64,000 bases of DNA, from NCBI GenBank assembly GCA_020850325.1, contig JADZEW010000035.1, positions 62,001 to 126,000 of the forward strand, read 5' to 3'. A program made the position numbers and the translations under genes. The DNA comes from Methanoregulaceae archaeon (lineage in GTDB: Bacteria > Armatimonadota > Fimbriimonadia > Fimbriimonadales > Fimbriimonadaceae). The notes under the pieces were generated by a model. The model worked only from the letters and a program-made list of their open reading frames with translations. It searched no databases and had not been told where the DNA came from. Position 1 is the stretch's first letter. Each line of letters opens with the position of its first letter. Positions 32,260 through 41,344 of this stretch are shown here, piece by piece.

Positions 32260-33816
32260 TTAATGCACTTCGGCCCGCCGGGCCTGCGCCCACGCAGCGA
32301 CCGCTGTCCCCGCGGGTGCAACTTCGGCAGCCCGAAAAATCAATCGACGTACGTTCGTCCCAGCTTCGCCACGCGCTACAAGCAACTCGTACGCGAGCTG
32401 GAAGCAAATCGCCGCCTCTTCTCTATCAGACCGTGCTAGACGCCCGTCTGGTTCGCAGTTCGATGCAGTTTGTAGAAGTTCTCCCGCTTCGATCCATAGG
32501 GCTTCTGATGACTCACGGTCTGCACGGTCAATCAGTCCATGTCCTTCAGCCCGGAGACTTGCGGCGCGAGATGGGTCGAGCGCCACAACCGATGGAGCCG
32601 TAGCGGTCGGAGTCGACCGAGGCGACACTGCGGGCATGCCCCGCATGTCGGCACGTCGGGGCGTCAACGAATTGGTGAAGTAGAGAATCGACACCATGAC
32701 GACCCCGAAGAAGGTCGCCAACACTAGGGTGATGAGGGCGATGCGCTTAAGCAGTGCTTCCTGATCGGGCGAAAGCAACGGCTTCCTTGGGGGCGGTGGG
32801 TAGTAGGTGGGCAGAGGAAACGGGAATCCAGGCGGTGGCACGGGCCCCGTTTGGTGCGGGCCTGGTTGATAGGGATTGTAGTTGTAGGTCGGCGGAGCGG
32901 CGGGCTGGACCGTCCCGTACGGCGTGCCCATCTGGGGGATCGCCGAACCGGACACGGGGGTCAAGTACGGATTCGGCGAGAGGTCAAATGTGCCGGTCTT
33001 CGCATCGGCAAGCGCTTTCGCGAGAGCATCTGCCATCTGCTGCGCGGATGCGTAGCGAAGCGCCGACGACTTCTCGAGGGCTTGCTCCACCACCCGTTGC
33101 AAGCCGTAGCTGACCTGCGTGAGCATCGGAGCCTGGTGGTTGAGAATCGCATAGGTGATCGTGATTACCGAGTCACCCGAGAAAGGCTTCTGCCCGGCGA
33201 GCATCTCGTACAACACGACGCCAACACTGAAAACGTCGCTGCGCGCATCGATCTCGCCGCCGCGCACCTGCTCGGGCGACATATAGCTCGGGGTGCCAAA
33301 CACCTGGCCATCCATCGTGAGGTTCGGCTGAAACGTGAGCCGGGCGATACCGAAGTCGGTGATCTTGACGCCGCTGCTGGTCAACTGGATGTTGTCGGGC
33401 TTGATATCGCGATGCACGACCCCGTTGCTGTGCGCGTGCTCCAATCCTCGAAGCACCGCGATCGCGATCTCGACAGCGCGGTCAGGATCGAGCGCTCCGC
33501 GAGTGTCGATCTCTTGGCGCAGCGTCTGGCCGTCCAGATACTCCATCGCCATGAAGTAACGACCGTTGTCCTCCCCGAACTCATAGACAGTCATGATGTT
33601 CGGGTGAGCGAGCCGGCCGCCTGCGCGGCACTCCCGCTCGAACCGCTCGATGCGGTCTTTGCGTTGCTGGTCGGTTGCCCCCGACGGCATGTTGAGTTCC
33701 TTTAGGGCCACCCTACGATCCATCGCGGGATCGTAGGCTTCGTACACGATGTCGTTCGACCGCGCAATTTCGCGGATGATCTGGTACTTGCCGAGGGTGG
33801 TGGGAAGGCTGCTCAT
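32260..33816 (-). CDS. Membrane-bound Ser/Thr protein kinase (PknB-type) with unusual glycine loop
   Basis: 518 residues from ATG 33816. Kinase domain 1-270: VALKE with Lys39, catalytic loop VHRDIKPDNIQL (135-144), DFG at 154-156, activation segment ending GTPSYMSPEQV. The nucleotide loop, normally GxGxxG, reads IARSNDIVYEA and has no glycine. Then a Pro/Tyr-rich linker, a transmembrane helix (RIALITLVLATFFGVVMVSI) and an extracytoplasmic C-terminal helical domain of about 120 residues. Likely senses an envelope signal and phosphorylates cytoplasmic targets. It leads an operon with the TPR protein. Confidence 0.9.
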   Translation of the reverse strand: MSSLPTTLGKYQIIREIARSNDIVYEAYDPAMDRRVALKELNMPSGATDQQRKDRIERFERECRAGGRLAHPNIMTVYEFGEDNGRYFMAMEYLDGQTLRQEIDTRGALDPDRAVEIAIAVLRGLEHAHSNGVVHRDIKPDNIQLTSSGVKITDFGIARLTFQPNLTMDGQVFGTPSYMSPEQVRGGEIDARSDVFSVGVVLYEMLAGQKPFSGDSVITITYAILNHQAPMLTQVSYGLQRVVEQALEKSSALRYASAQQMADALAKALADAKTGTFDLSPNPYLTPVSGSAIPQMGTPYGTVQPAAPPTYNYNPYQPGPHQTGPVPPPGFPFPLPTYYPPPPRKPLLSPDQEALLKRIALITLVLATFFGVVMVSILYFTNSLTPRRADMRGMPAVSPRSTPTATAPSVVALDPSRAASLRAEGHGLIDRADRESSEALWIEAGELLQTASNCEPDGRLARSDREEAAICFQLAYELLVARGEAGTNVRRLIFRAAEVAPAGTAVAAWAQARRAEVH

Positions 33817-33933
33817 TAGCGCAGGACGCCTACATAGAATAACGGGTGTTGCCGTCAGTTCGTTCAGGTCACGCACCGAACCTTCCCGGGAGGATCATCC
33901 CAGGAAGGTTCTCATTCGATCGCAACAACTCGG

Positions 33934-34620
33934 CTAGCCGCTTCTTCGACGTCGAATCAGAGCTGCCGCTCCAATACCAATCACAAGCAGGCTTGCCGGC
34001 TCAGGGACCGCCGTAAGGCTCACATCATCAAGCCCTGGGTAGGTGCCCCAGGAACCCGAGGCGATCGGCGCAAACGAAAACCGCGTGTACTCGGCGGCAT
34101 TCGTCGGGGCGACGAACTCGTCGAAGAACGATGTCCAGCCTGCGGTTGGCGAGGTCGTGTCGCCGAGATGCCCCACATAGAGTCGATCGGCAAAGTTACC
34201 CTTGTCGAGCCACAAGTCATACCCGCCAGGGTTGTTGAGATCCGTCCGGAGCGCCTGATGCAACCAGCCGTCAACACGATAGGTAACACCTGCCACAAGG
34301 CTTGCACTCAACACTTGGCCAAAAATCTCGCCACCTGACGGCTGATCGACGTTTGCGCCTGCGACCCAACGTAATCCGCCATGAGCGGTCACCCCCGGGA
34401 AGTTGCCGAACTCCCACGGGAAAAGGCCAAACGACCCGTCGTTGCTGTACGTATCGGCACTCTGGTTTATCGAGATCCAATCACTTGGCAGTAGCCCTTG
34501 ACCACTCCCAGGCCCCGGAACATCTTCAAACCCACCATTCAGGAACAGATTTGCCGATACTGGCCCCGCCAAGGAACCTAGAAACACACTGGCTAGAGTC
34601 AAAAATCCAAATCGCCTCAT
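33934..34620 (-). CDS. PEP-CTERM anchored exported protein
   Basis: 228 residues. Signal peptide MRRFGFLTLASVFLGSLAGP cleaved near VSA; a beta-sandwich body starting NLFLNGGFEDVPGPG, as in choice-of-anchor PEP-CTERM proteins; and a C-terminal sorting tail VPEPASLLVIGIGAAALIRR followed by RR. An exosortase elsewhere in the genome should process it and release or attach it at the cell surface. Monocistronic. Confidence 0.9.
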   Translation of the reverse strand: MRRFGFLTLASVFLGSLAGPVSANLFLNGGFEDVPGPGSGQGLLPSDWISINQSADTYSNDGSFGLFPWEFGNFPGVTAHGGLRWVAGANVDQPSGGEIFGQVLSASLVAGVTYRVDGWLHQALRTDLNNPGGYDLWLDKGNFADRLYVGHLGDTTSPTAGWTSFFDEFVAPTNAAEYTRFSFAPIASGSWGTYPGLDDVSLTAVPEPASLLVIGIGAAALIRRRRSG

Positions 34621-34711
34621 ACGATGCCTCCTACCGCTAGGATGCAACAGAACCAGAGGGCAATGATGTCCCAATTTGCGATGACAATCTGGTGGCGTTA
34701 GCGGGCAAACG

Positions 34712-35347
34712 CTAGGATGTACCTGTTGCCGCACGGTACGCCGCGACCCACTTGTCCGTAATCTCGGGGCGGGCAAGGTGGTACGCCCCCTCGCCCTTCT
34801 CGTAAGCACGGCAGATGAGCTCGGCACTCGACCAGTTAGGCAGTTGCGGGATCAAGTAGTCCACGAGCAGGGTGCGCATCTCTTCCCCCGCCACACGCGC
34901 CTCCTCTTCCGAGTGAACGTTCCATTGCAGCCAGACCCTGCAGTCCCGGAGCCTGGAGACGTGCATGCTGATGGCAGCTGGATGCCAGGGCTCTCGATGC
35001 TCGTAACCCTGCGCAAGCCGAGCGAACTCAGCGGAGTACACCTCCACGGTCAGCGCGAGAAGATAGGCACCATCTTCGATCGGGCGACATCCCCCGGCGG
35101 TTACCTTGATCTCGATGTCGTCACCAACGCGCTTGATGAACGAGTTGCCCTTCGTCGTAAATCCCTCGGCTTTAAGGACAGGCCGAATGATGTCGCGGAT
35201 GATCGGCCAGAACCGTTCTTTGGGGGTCTTACCTGGTTCTTCTGGCGGGGCTGGTACCGGAACCGACGCGGGAGCTGGAGGCTTCAGCCATGCCTCCAGC
35301 CGAGACCGCAAACCGCGCATTCCACCCGATTGCCCCGACCCGCTCAC
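34712..35347 (-). CDS. DUF4304-like protein
   Basis: 211 residues. A Pro/Val/Ala-rich linker (about residues 20-45) precedes a domain with IIRPVLKAEGFTTKGNSFIK and DDIEIKVTAGG, which fits the DUF4304 pattern (GFKxxGNxF). The family has unknown function and is common as single small proteins. Later LRDCRVWLQWNVHSEEEARV and MRTLLVDYLIPQL. Cytoplasmic, monocistronic. Confidence 0.65.
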   Translation of the reverse strand: MSGSGQSGGMRGLRSRLEAWLKPPAPASVPVPAPPEEPGKTPKERFWPIIRDIIRPVLKAEGFTTKGNSFIKRVGDDIEIKVTAGGCRPIEDGAYLLALTVEVYSAEFARLAQGYEHREPWHPAAISMHVSRLRDCRVWLQWNVHSEEEARVAGEEMRTLLVDYLIPQLPNWSSAELICRAYEKGEGAYHLARPEITDKWVAAYRAATGTS

Positions 35348-35504
35348 CCAACCATGTTAGCAGATGGGTACGAAACTCCCGCGGCCGATCGCAAAGGTCT
35401 GAGTCGGCTCCATTGAGCCTAAATTCCTCCTTGATTCTTGAACGGATGAGGCCCGCCAATCCGTCCATACCCTAAGGTCGGTCACCCCGCCCGGGAGTTC
35501 CCCA

Positions 35505-37508
35505 ATGCGTATTTCACGAATCTTTGCGTTCGGGTGCTTGGCGCTCGCCCAAATGGCGATTGCTCAATATCCCAGCACCACTCCGGTCGTCACCAACAAG
35601 CCGGCAGATCGGGTCATCAAGACCTCGGCCTCCGCCCCGCTGAATACCTTCAAGTTCTCGCCGCAGATCGTCGATGTTAACGGCCAGATCAAGCCGAAGC
35701 GCGAAATCAAAAACGTCTTCGACTACCTGATCTTCGACACACCCGAGCAGAACACGATCAACTTGGGCCAGATGAGCAGCACCCCCTCGCCGCTGACCCC
35801 CGGTAAGCTCTGGCCGGCGATCGGCTTTACGGGTTGGAATCCGCCCGACCCGGACATCGCAGTCGGACCAGACCACATCGTCACCGTGGTAAATGTCTCG
35901 ATCGGCTTCTACCGCAAGGATGGAACCCGGCTGTTCCAGCAGGAACTCGGGGCCAACGGCTTCTTCAGCGGGATGGATGTCAAGCCCTTCGTGTTCGACC
36001 CGAAGTGCTTCTACGATCCGATCTCGCGACGCTTCTTCGTGGTCGCACTCGAGCAGGACGGGGCTTCCGAGACCAGCAAGTGTCTTGTCGCTGTCTCCGA
36101 TGATGCCGACCCGACCGGCACCTGGCATCGCTACCGGGTCGAGGCCAAACAGACTTCCGGAACGACCTCGTTCTGGCTCGACTACCCGGGCTTTGGCCAC
36201 AACAAGGATGCCGTCCTCATCACCGGCAACATGTTCGGCTTCGCTGGCGGATACAACGGCATCCAGTACATCGTGATCCCCAAGGCTCCGATGCTGACCG
36301 GCGCGGCGCCCAACATCAGCTACTTCTCGCTGGGCGGCGGCTCGGTGCAGGTCATGCGCACCGGCGACCCCAACGTCGAGTACGTGTACGGCCTGAACTG
36401 GACCGGCCTAAGCACGGCGATGATCCACGTGATCAACAATCTCGACACGACGCCGACGCTCGCGACGGCTCCGGTGGCGATCCCAACATTCCGACGTCCG
36501 GCCCAGGGTGCACAGAGCACCAACGGCCACACGCTCGACTCGCTCGACGGGCGCATCATGAATGTTCACTACCGGAATGGCCGACTCTACGGGTCGCACA
36601 CGGTGGCCATGAGCAACTCCGACGCCACCAACGCCTCGCGCTGGTACGAATTCAACCTGAACGGTTGGCCCGCCGCTATGCAGCCACCGACCCTCCGTCA
36701 GGCTGGTACGGTCGGCATCGGAAACGGTATCCACCTTTGGATGCCGGTCATCGGCGTCAACAAGAATGGTGAAATGGCGCTCGTATATTCCCGATCCAGC
36801 AGCAACATCGTCGCCGACGTGATGGCGAGCACGCGGCGATCGAGTGACCCGCTCGGCACCATGGGCGCGCCCATCCAACTCGCGACGAGCATCGGCTCGC
36901 AGTACGGCGGGACGTCGAACCGCTGGGGCGACTACTTTGGCATCCAAACCGATCCGAACGACGACACCACGTTTTGGGCGGTTGCGATGATCGCCAACCA
37001 GAGCGGAAACTGGCAGACGGTTGTGAACAGCTTCCGCGTGACCACCACGGTGACCTCGGCTCCGGCCAGCGTCACCAAGTACGAGGGCGGAGCCGTTACC
37101 GGTGCCTTGCCCCACATAACGGCCTCTGACAACGCCTATTATCGGGTCGCATCAGTGAACGTATCGCGAACGGGAACGGTGGCGTCGCACATTACCCAGT
37201 TCAACCTGACAACGACGAACCCGGCGTCGCTGAAGTTCAAGGTGGAGGCTGCCGCGGCAAGCCGCGTCACCGCCAATTACTTCCTGTGGAACTGGTCGAC
37301 CAACAAGTGGGAGTATGTGGGTGCGACACCGTTGACCGCGCTCGACAAGGTTTGGGAGTTCCAAGCTCCGAACCCGGCGTCGAAGTTCGTCAACTCGCAG
37401 CGTCAAGTCCGGTTGTTGCTGCGCGCAATCATGCCGAGCAGCAGCGTTTCAACGGCGATACCGTTCAACTTCCGAACGGATCAAGTTCAGCTGATCTCGC
37501 AGCAGTAA
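35505..37508 (+). CDS. Large secreted protein, beta-propeller-like, unknown
   Basis: 667 residues. Signal peptide MRISRIFAFGCLALAQMAIA with cleavage before QYPS. The mature body has repeated short strands and DP/NG turns: GWNPPDPDIAVGPDHIVTVV, SRRFFVVALEQDGA, FWLDYPGFGHNKDAVLITGN, DGRIMNVHYRNGRLYGSHTV, RWGDYFGIQTDPND. This pattern suits a beta-propeller followed by a C-terminal sandwich (from about residue 520). No anchor, LPXTG or PEP-CTERM is seen, so it is probably secreted or periplasmic. Strong terminator follows. Confidence 0.7.
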   Translation: MRISRIFAFGCLALAQMAIAQYPSTTPVVTNKPADRVIKTSASAPLNTFKFSPQIVDVNGQIKPKREIKNVFDYLIFDTPEQNTINLGQMSSTPSPLTPGKLWPAIGFTGWNPPDPDIAVGPDHIVTVVNVSIGFYRKDGTRLFQQELGANGFFSGMDVKPFVFDPKCFYDPISRRFFVVALEQDGASETSKCLVAVSDDADPTGTWHRYRVEAKQTSGTTSFWLDYPGFGHNKDAVLITGNMFGFAGGYNGIQYIVIPKAPMLTGAAPNISYFSLGGGSVQVMRTGDPNVEYVYGLNWTGLSTAMIHVINNLDTTPTLATAPVAIPTFRRPAQGAQSTNGHTLDSLDGRIMNVHYRNGRLYGSHTVAMSNSDATNASRWYEFNLNGWPAAMQPPTLRQAGTVGIGNGIHLWMPVIGVNKNGEMALVYSRSSSNIVADVMASTRRSSDPLGTMGAPIQLATSIGSQYGGTSNRWGDYFGIQTDPNDDTTFWAVAMIANQSGNWQTVVNSFRVTTTVTSAPASVTKYEGGAVTGALPHITASDNAYYRVASVNVSRTGTVASHITQFNLTTTNPASLKFKVEAAAASRVTANYFLWNWSTNKWEYVGATPLTALDKVWEFQAPNPASKFVNSQRQVRLLLRAIMPSSSVSTAIPFNFRTDQVQLISQQ

Positions 37509-37528
37509 GGTCCGCGACGGGGAACTTT

Positions 37529-37563
37529 GGGGGTGAGCCACACCGGCTCACCCCCTTTCTTGT
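37529..37563. terminator. Bidirectional terminator between convergent genes
   Basis: GGGGGTGAGCC and GGCTCACCCCC form a perfect eleven-base stem, tail TTTCTTGTT on the plus strand and AAAG..TTCCCC side on the minus. The stop of the aldolase gene (37548-37550) lies in the stem. Confidence 0.9.
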
Positions 37564-38360
37564 TGAAGCGGCAGCCGCACGTCGTCCCGAGCGATGATGC
37601 CGCGCTCCGCCAAGAACCGCTTGTGCGCCATGGGCTGAGACATCGCCCGCATGCGTTCGATCTCGGGAAGCAACAGCGCAAACTTCGTTTCAGCAGACTC
37701 TCTCTCGCTGGGCCAGTCACGAAGGACCGCGACCAGTTCCCGCGATAGGCAGTTGGCCACGCCGCTGATCGTTCCCGTCCAACCCGCGAGAAGCGCTTTG
37801 AGCAGCTGGCGCTCGTCGCCGACGAACAGCCGGTGACTGGGCAGGACAGCCCGATACGCGGCGTGAGTCTCCTCGCCGCTGCCGTCCTTCAGCCCAAGCA
37901 GATTCGGATGATCCGCAAGCTGGGCCATCATCTCGGGCAGTAGAGGCACCCCGGTCCGCTTCGGAAAGTGGTAGGCAATGATCGGCACCGGCGAGGCATC
38001 GAGCAGCATACGGAACCACGCCACGATCCCGTCCTGGGAAGCTTCTCGGAAGTAGCTTGGGGGCATAACGAGCATGGCCATCGCCCCGAATCGCGCAGCT
38101 TGCTTGCTCAGCCAGATGTTCTCGTCGATGCTGCTCGAGTTCGTCCCGAGAATGAGTTTTAGTGTCCCGGAGACTCCACTCGCGATCTCCAGCAGGTCGC
38201 GCTTCTCGACGGCACTCAGCGAGGGTCCCTCACCATTCGTTCCCCCAAGGACGACACCATCGCACCCTGTCGACTCGAAGTGGGCCAAGAGCTTCGCTAC
38301 GCTCAATTCATCGATGCGGCCGCGTTCGTTGAAGGGCGTGATCGAGGCGGGAAGCACCAT
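37548..38360 (-). CDS. Dihydrodipicolinate synthase/N-acetylneuraminate lyase family aldolase
   Basis: 270 residues, (beta/alpha)8 class I aldolase. GGTNGEGPSLSAVEKRDLLE is the carboxylate-binding TNGE loop, IIAYHFPKRTGVPL carries the catalytic Tyr, and LLGLKDGSGEE the Schiff-base Lys. It is some 20 residues shorter than DapA, and the YHFP (rather than YNxP) motif suggests a non-DapA substrate such as a 2-keto-3-deoxy sugar acid. The neighbours give no pathway. The start overlaps nothing; selB is divergent 42 bases away. Confidence 0.85.
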   Translation of the reverse strand: MVLPASITPFNERGRIDELSVAKLLAHFESTGCDGVVLGGTNGEGPSLSAVEKRDLLEIASGVSGTLKLILGTNSSSIDENIWLSKQAARFGAMAMLVMPPSYFREASQDGIVAWFRMLLDASPVPIIAYHFPKRTGVPLLPEMMAQLADHPNLLGLKDGSGEETHAAYRAVLPSHRLFVGDERQLLKALLAGWTGTISGVANCLSRELVAVLRDWPSERESAETKFALLLPEIERMRAMSQPMAHKRFLAERGIIARDDVRLPLQQERG

Positions 38361-38402
38361 GCCGCGAGTTTACATAACCACCGATGCGCCATCATCATTC
38401 CG

Positions 38403-40244
38403 ATGGCGCGAATGATCGGCACGGCCGGGCATGTGGATCACGGGAAGACAACGCTGATCCAGGCGCTTACTGGCATCGATGCCGACCGGCTCCCCGAAGA
38501 GAAGGCGCGAGGCATGACGATCGATGTCGGATTTGCCTACCTCGACTTCCCCGACCATGGCCGAGTATCCATCGTCGATGTTCCCGGCCACGAGAAGTTC
38601 ATCCACAACATGCTCGTGGGCGCCCTCGGGGTCGATGTCGCGCTCCTGTGCGTGTCCGCCGATGAGGGCGTGATGCCTCAGACCCGCGAGCACGTCGAGA
38701 TTCTCAGTCTGCTACCCGTTAACCACCTTGTGGTGGCGCTGACTCGCGCCGATCTCGCCGATCAGGACATGCGCGCCCTCGCTGGCGAAGACGTCCGCGA
38801 CCTGCTCAAGGAGACCCGCTTTGCCGACGCACCGATCATCGAGGTCTCCGCTCTCACCCGCGAGGGACTGGACGCGCTCGTGGCCGAACTCAGCCGGGCT
38901 CTCTCCAGCGCCACCGGCAGCGAACGGGCCGGCCCGTGGTACCTACCGATCGACCGCGCATTTGCCGTCAAAGGGCACGGCGTGGTGGTCACCGGAACCC
39001 TCGCGCAGGGAAAGGTGAGCGTGGGCGAATCGGCGGTCCTGGAGCATGGGGGAGAGGCGGTGCGGGTGCGCAGCCTCCACAGCCACGCCCAAGGGTACGA
39101 GTCCCTTGAGTCGGGTCGCCGCGTCGCGATGAACCTCGGCGGCGTCCGCATCGAGGACATCCACCGCGGGCAGGCGGTTGGGGCAGCCGGGGCGCTGTTC
39201 GCAACCGATCGCATCGACGCCGAGGTCACGTGGATCCGCCCCGCGAAGCACGGAATGCGCGTGCGGGTTTCGATCGGCGCCGCCGAGGCGATGGGCAAAC
39301 TGTTCCTCAATGACCACGACCCCAACTGGGTGCAGATGGTGCTGGACGAGCCGGTGGCAGCGGCCCTGCATCAGCCGCTCGTGGTGCGCCGCGCCTCCCC
39401 AATGGAAGTCCTATGCGGAGGGCGGGTGCGGGTGCCGGTGGCAACGCGCCGCAAGCGATCGCAAGCCCCACCCAAGGTCACGGCTTCGGACCGTCCATCG
39501 GCCATACGAGAGTTGGTAGGGGACGATCCGAACGGCCTGACCACCGAAGAGATCGCCCGCTCGCTAGGCGCGAGTCTGGTCGACCTCGGAGATGATTTCG
39601 AGGCCCTTCGCAAGGCAGGCAACCTTCGAGGCTTTGCGGGTCGGTGGATTTCCGAAGCCGGCTATCGAACGCTCATCGATCTCCTGCGTGCCGCCCTCCG
39701 CGAGGTCCACGATAAGCACCCGACACAGTCCATGCATCCCCGCGAGCGGGTGTTCGACCTCGCGAAGCTTCGCTGGGGGAGCAAGCCATTGGATCGCCTC
39801 ATCGCGACGCTGGCCGCCGACGGGATCGTGGTCGCGGAAGGCACAAACATCCGCGACGCCGACTTCCGCTTAGAACTGTCCGCCAAGCAACGGCAGTTTC
39901 TCGATCGCGTCAAGGAGGCGCTTGACGCCGCCAGCGCCAATGTCCCGGCACCTCACGAAATCACGCGAACCTTGTCGGTGCCGCCCCAAGCGGTGGATGA
40001 GATTCTCCGGCTCGGTGTCGAGTCCCGGGAACTGGTGCGCGTCGGTGACGGCATCTTCTACACCACCGAGGGACTGACCACGTTGATGGATCGGCTCCGG
40101 AGCGAGTTCGCGGGAAGGGCCTTTGAGGCTTCGGAAGTTCGCGATCTGTTCGGCAGCTCGCGCAAGTACGTAATCCCGCTTCTCGAATACCTCGATGCCC
40201 GGGGATTCACTCAGCGAATCGGCGACCGCCGCATGATCCGCTAA
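38403..40244 (+). CDS. selB: Selenocysteine-specific elongation factor
   Basis: 613 residues. EF-Tu-like GTPase: P-loop GTAGHVDHGKTTLIQAL, switch RGMTIDVGFAYLD, DVPGHEKFIHNML and the guanine motif TRADL (usual TKAD, here Arg). Domains 2-3 follow (to about residue 350), then four winged-helix modules ending DARGFTQRIGDRRMIR, which recognise the SECIS hairpin. It delivers Sec-tRNA to UGA codons. ATG 38403 (MARMIGTAGH) or 38412 both fit. No selA, selD or selC is in the window, and I could not identify a Sec protein here. Confidence 0.93.
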   Translation: MARMIGTAGHVDHGKTTLIQALTGIDADRLPEEKARGMTIDVGFAYLDFPDHGRVSIVDVPGHEKFIHNMLVGALGVDVALLCVSADEGVMPQTREHVEILSLLPVNHLVVALTRADLADQDMRALAGEDVRDLLKETRFADAPIIEVSALTREGLDALVAELSRALSSATGSERAGPWYLPIDRAFAVKGHGVVVTGTLAQGKVSVGESAVLEHGGEAVRVRSLHSHAQGYESLESGRRVAMNLGGVRIEDIHRGQAVGAAGALFATDRIDAEVTWIRPAKHGMRVRVSIGAAEAMGKLFLNDHDPNWVQMVLDEPVAAALHQPLVVRRASPMEVLCGGRVRVPVATRRKRSQAPPKVTASDRPSAIRELVGDDPNGLTTEEIARSLGASLVDLGDDFEALRKAGNLRGFAGRWISEAGYRTLIDLLRAALREVHDKHPTQSMHPRERVFDLAKLRWGSKPLDRLIATLAADGIVVAEGTNIRDADFRLELSAKQRQFLDRVKEALDAASANVPAPHEITRTLSVPPQAVDEILRLGVESRELVRVGDGIFYTTEGLTTLMDRLRSEFAGRAFEASEVRDLFGSSRKYVIPLLEYLDARGFTQRIGDRRMIR

Positions 40245-41344
40245 CTCGTCCAAGCTCGGTAAAAGCGCTCGCGGGCTTCGGTGGCGCGGCGCACCGCGTC
40301 CGGGCCAACCGCGTTGAGGTGTCCCATCTTCCGGCCCGGCTTCGCCTCGGCCTTGCCGTACCAATGCACGTGGATCCCCGGCTCGGAAATGGCCGCGGCG
40401 GTAGCAACTCGCACATCGCCCGCCCCAGGTTGGCCGAGAAGATTGGCCATGCACACTTCCCCGCCCAGGGGAACGTCCGGCTTCCACCCCATCGCCAGGC
40501 GCACATGCTGCTCGAACTGACTGACTCCGCCCCAGTCGAGCGTGTAGTGACCCGTGTTGTGGGGGCGCGGCGCGATCTCGTTCACGAGAATCTCGCCGTC
40601 CTTCCCTTCGAAGAGCTCGACCCCGAACAAGCCAAGTCCACGGACGGCCTCGACCGCCGCAATCGCCACTTCCCTTGCACGCTCCCCGGGGGGCGAACTC
40701 GGCGCCGGGAACACCAAGTCGCACACGTGGTGGGTTTGCACGGTCTCCATCACCGGAAACGCCCCGGTCGCTAGCGGAGAGCGGTACACCATCACCGCCA
40801 GTTCGCGAACGAACGGAACGAAGCTCTCAACCAACCAGCCGTGCGCGGGCAGATACGCGGTGTTGGCCTCCCACTCCTCGGCGGTTCGGGCGTAGCGTGT
40901 TCCCTTGCCGTCATAGCCCCCAAAGCGCGCCTTCAGCACGACCGGCTCGCCGGGCCAAGACCGCCCCGGATCGAGCGAGCTTGCCAGCGGCGAAGGCACG
41001 CCCGCCTTCGCGAGCGCTTCGCGCTGCAGCAACTTGTCCTGGATGGTCGCAAGGGTCTCGAGCCCCGGTATCAAGTCCGACGGGTCGCGCTTGGCCAAGG
41101 TGAAGGCATCGCGAAGCGAATCGGCGGGGATGAACTCATTCTCGAGCGTTAACCGGCGGCATTGGCGGATGAGGCTCGCCACCGCTTCGGGATCGGCAAG
41201 CTGGCCCTCGATGGCGGGTGCAACCTGGCTCGACGGCGAGTCCGCGGCCGGATCGAGCGATAGGCATCGCAACCCCATGCGATGGGCGGCAAGGATGCTC
41301 ATCCGCGCCAGCTGCCCGCCCCCCAAGAACCCCAGATCCATCAT
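40241..41344 (-). CDS. purK: 5-(carboxyamino)imidazole ribonucleotide synthase
   Basis: 367 residues, ATP-grasp enzyme of purine synthesis. LGFLGGGQLARMSILAAHRM at the N-terminus, VVLKARFGGYDGKGT, FVPFVRELAVMVYRS and VELFEGKDGEILVNEIAPRP are the family motifs, ending in the RPHNTGHYTLD substrate loop. Start at MMDLGF (41344); longer frames lack family support. The GTG-ATGATG cluster overlaps the end of the next gene upstream, so translation is coupled. purE is not adjacent. Confidence 0.93.
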   Translation of the reverse strand: MMDLGFLGGGQLARMSILAAHRMGLRCLSLDPAADSPSSQVAPAIEGQLADPEAVASLIRQCRRLTLENEFIPADSLRDAFTLAKRDPSDLIPGLETLATIQDKLLQREALAKAGVPSPLASSLDPGRSWPGEPVVLKARFGGYDGKGTRYARTAEEWEANTAYLPAHGWLVESFVPFVRELAVMVYRSPLATGAFPVMETVQTHHVCDLVFPAPSSPPGERAREVAIAAVEAVRGLGLFGVELFEGKDGEILVNEIAPRPHNTGHYTLDWGGVSQFEQHVRLAMGWKPDVPLGGEVCMANLLGQPGAGDVRVATAAAISEPGIHVHWYGKAEAKPGRKMGHLNAVGPDAVRRATEARERFYRAWTS

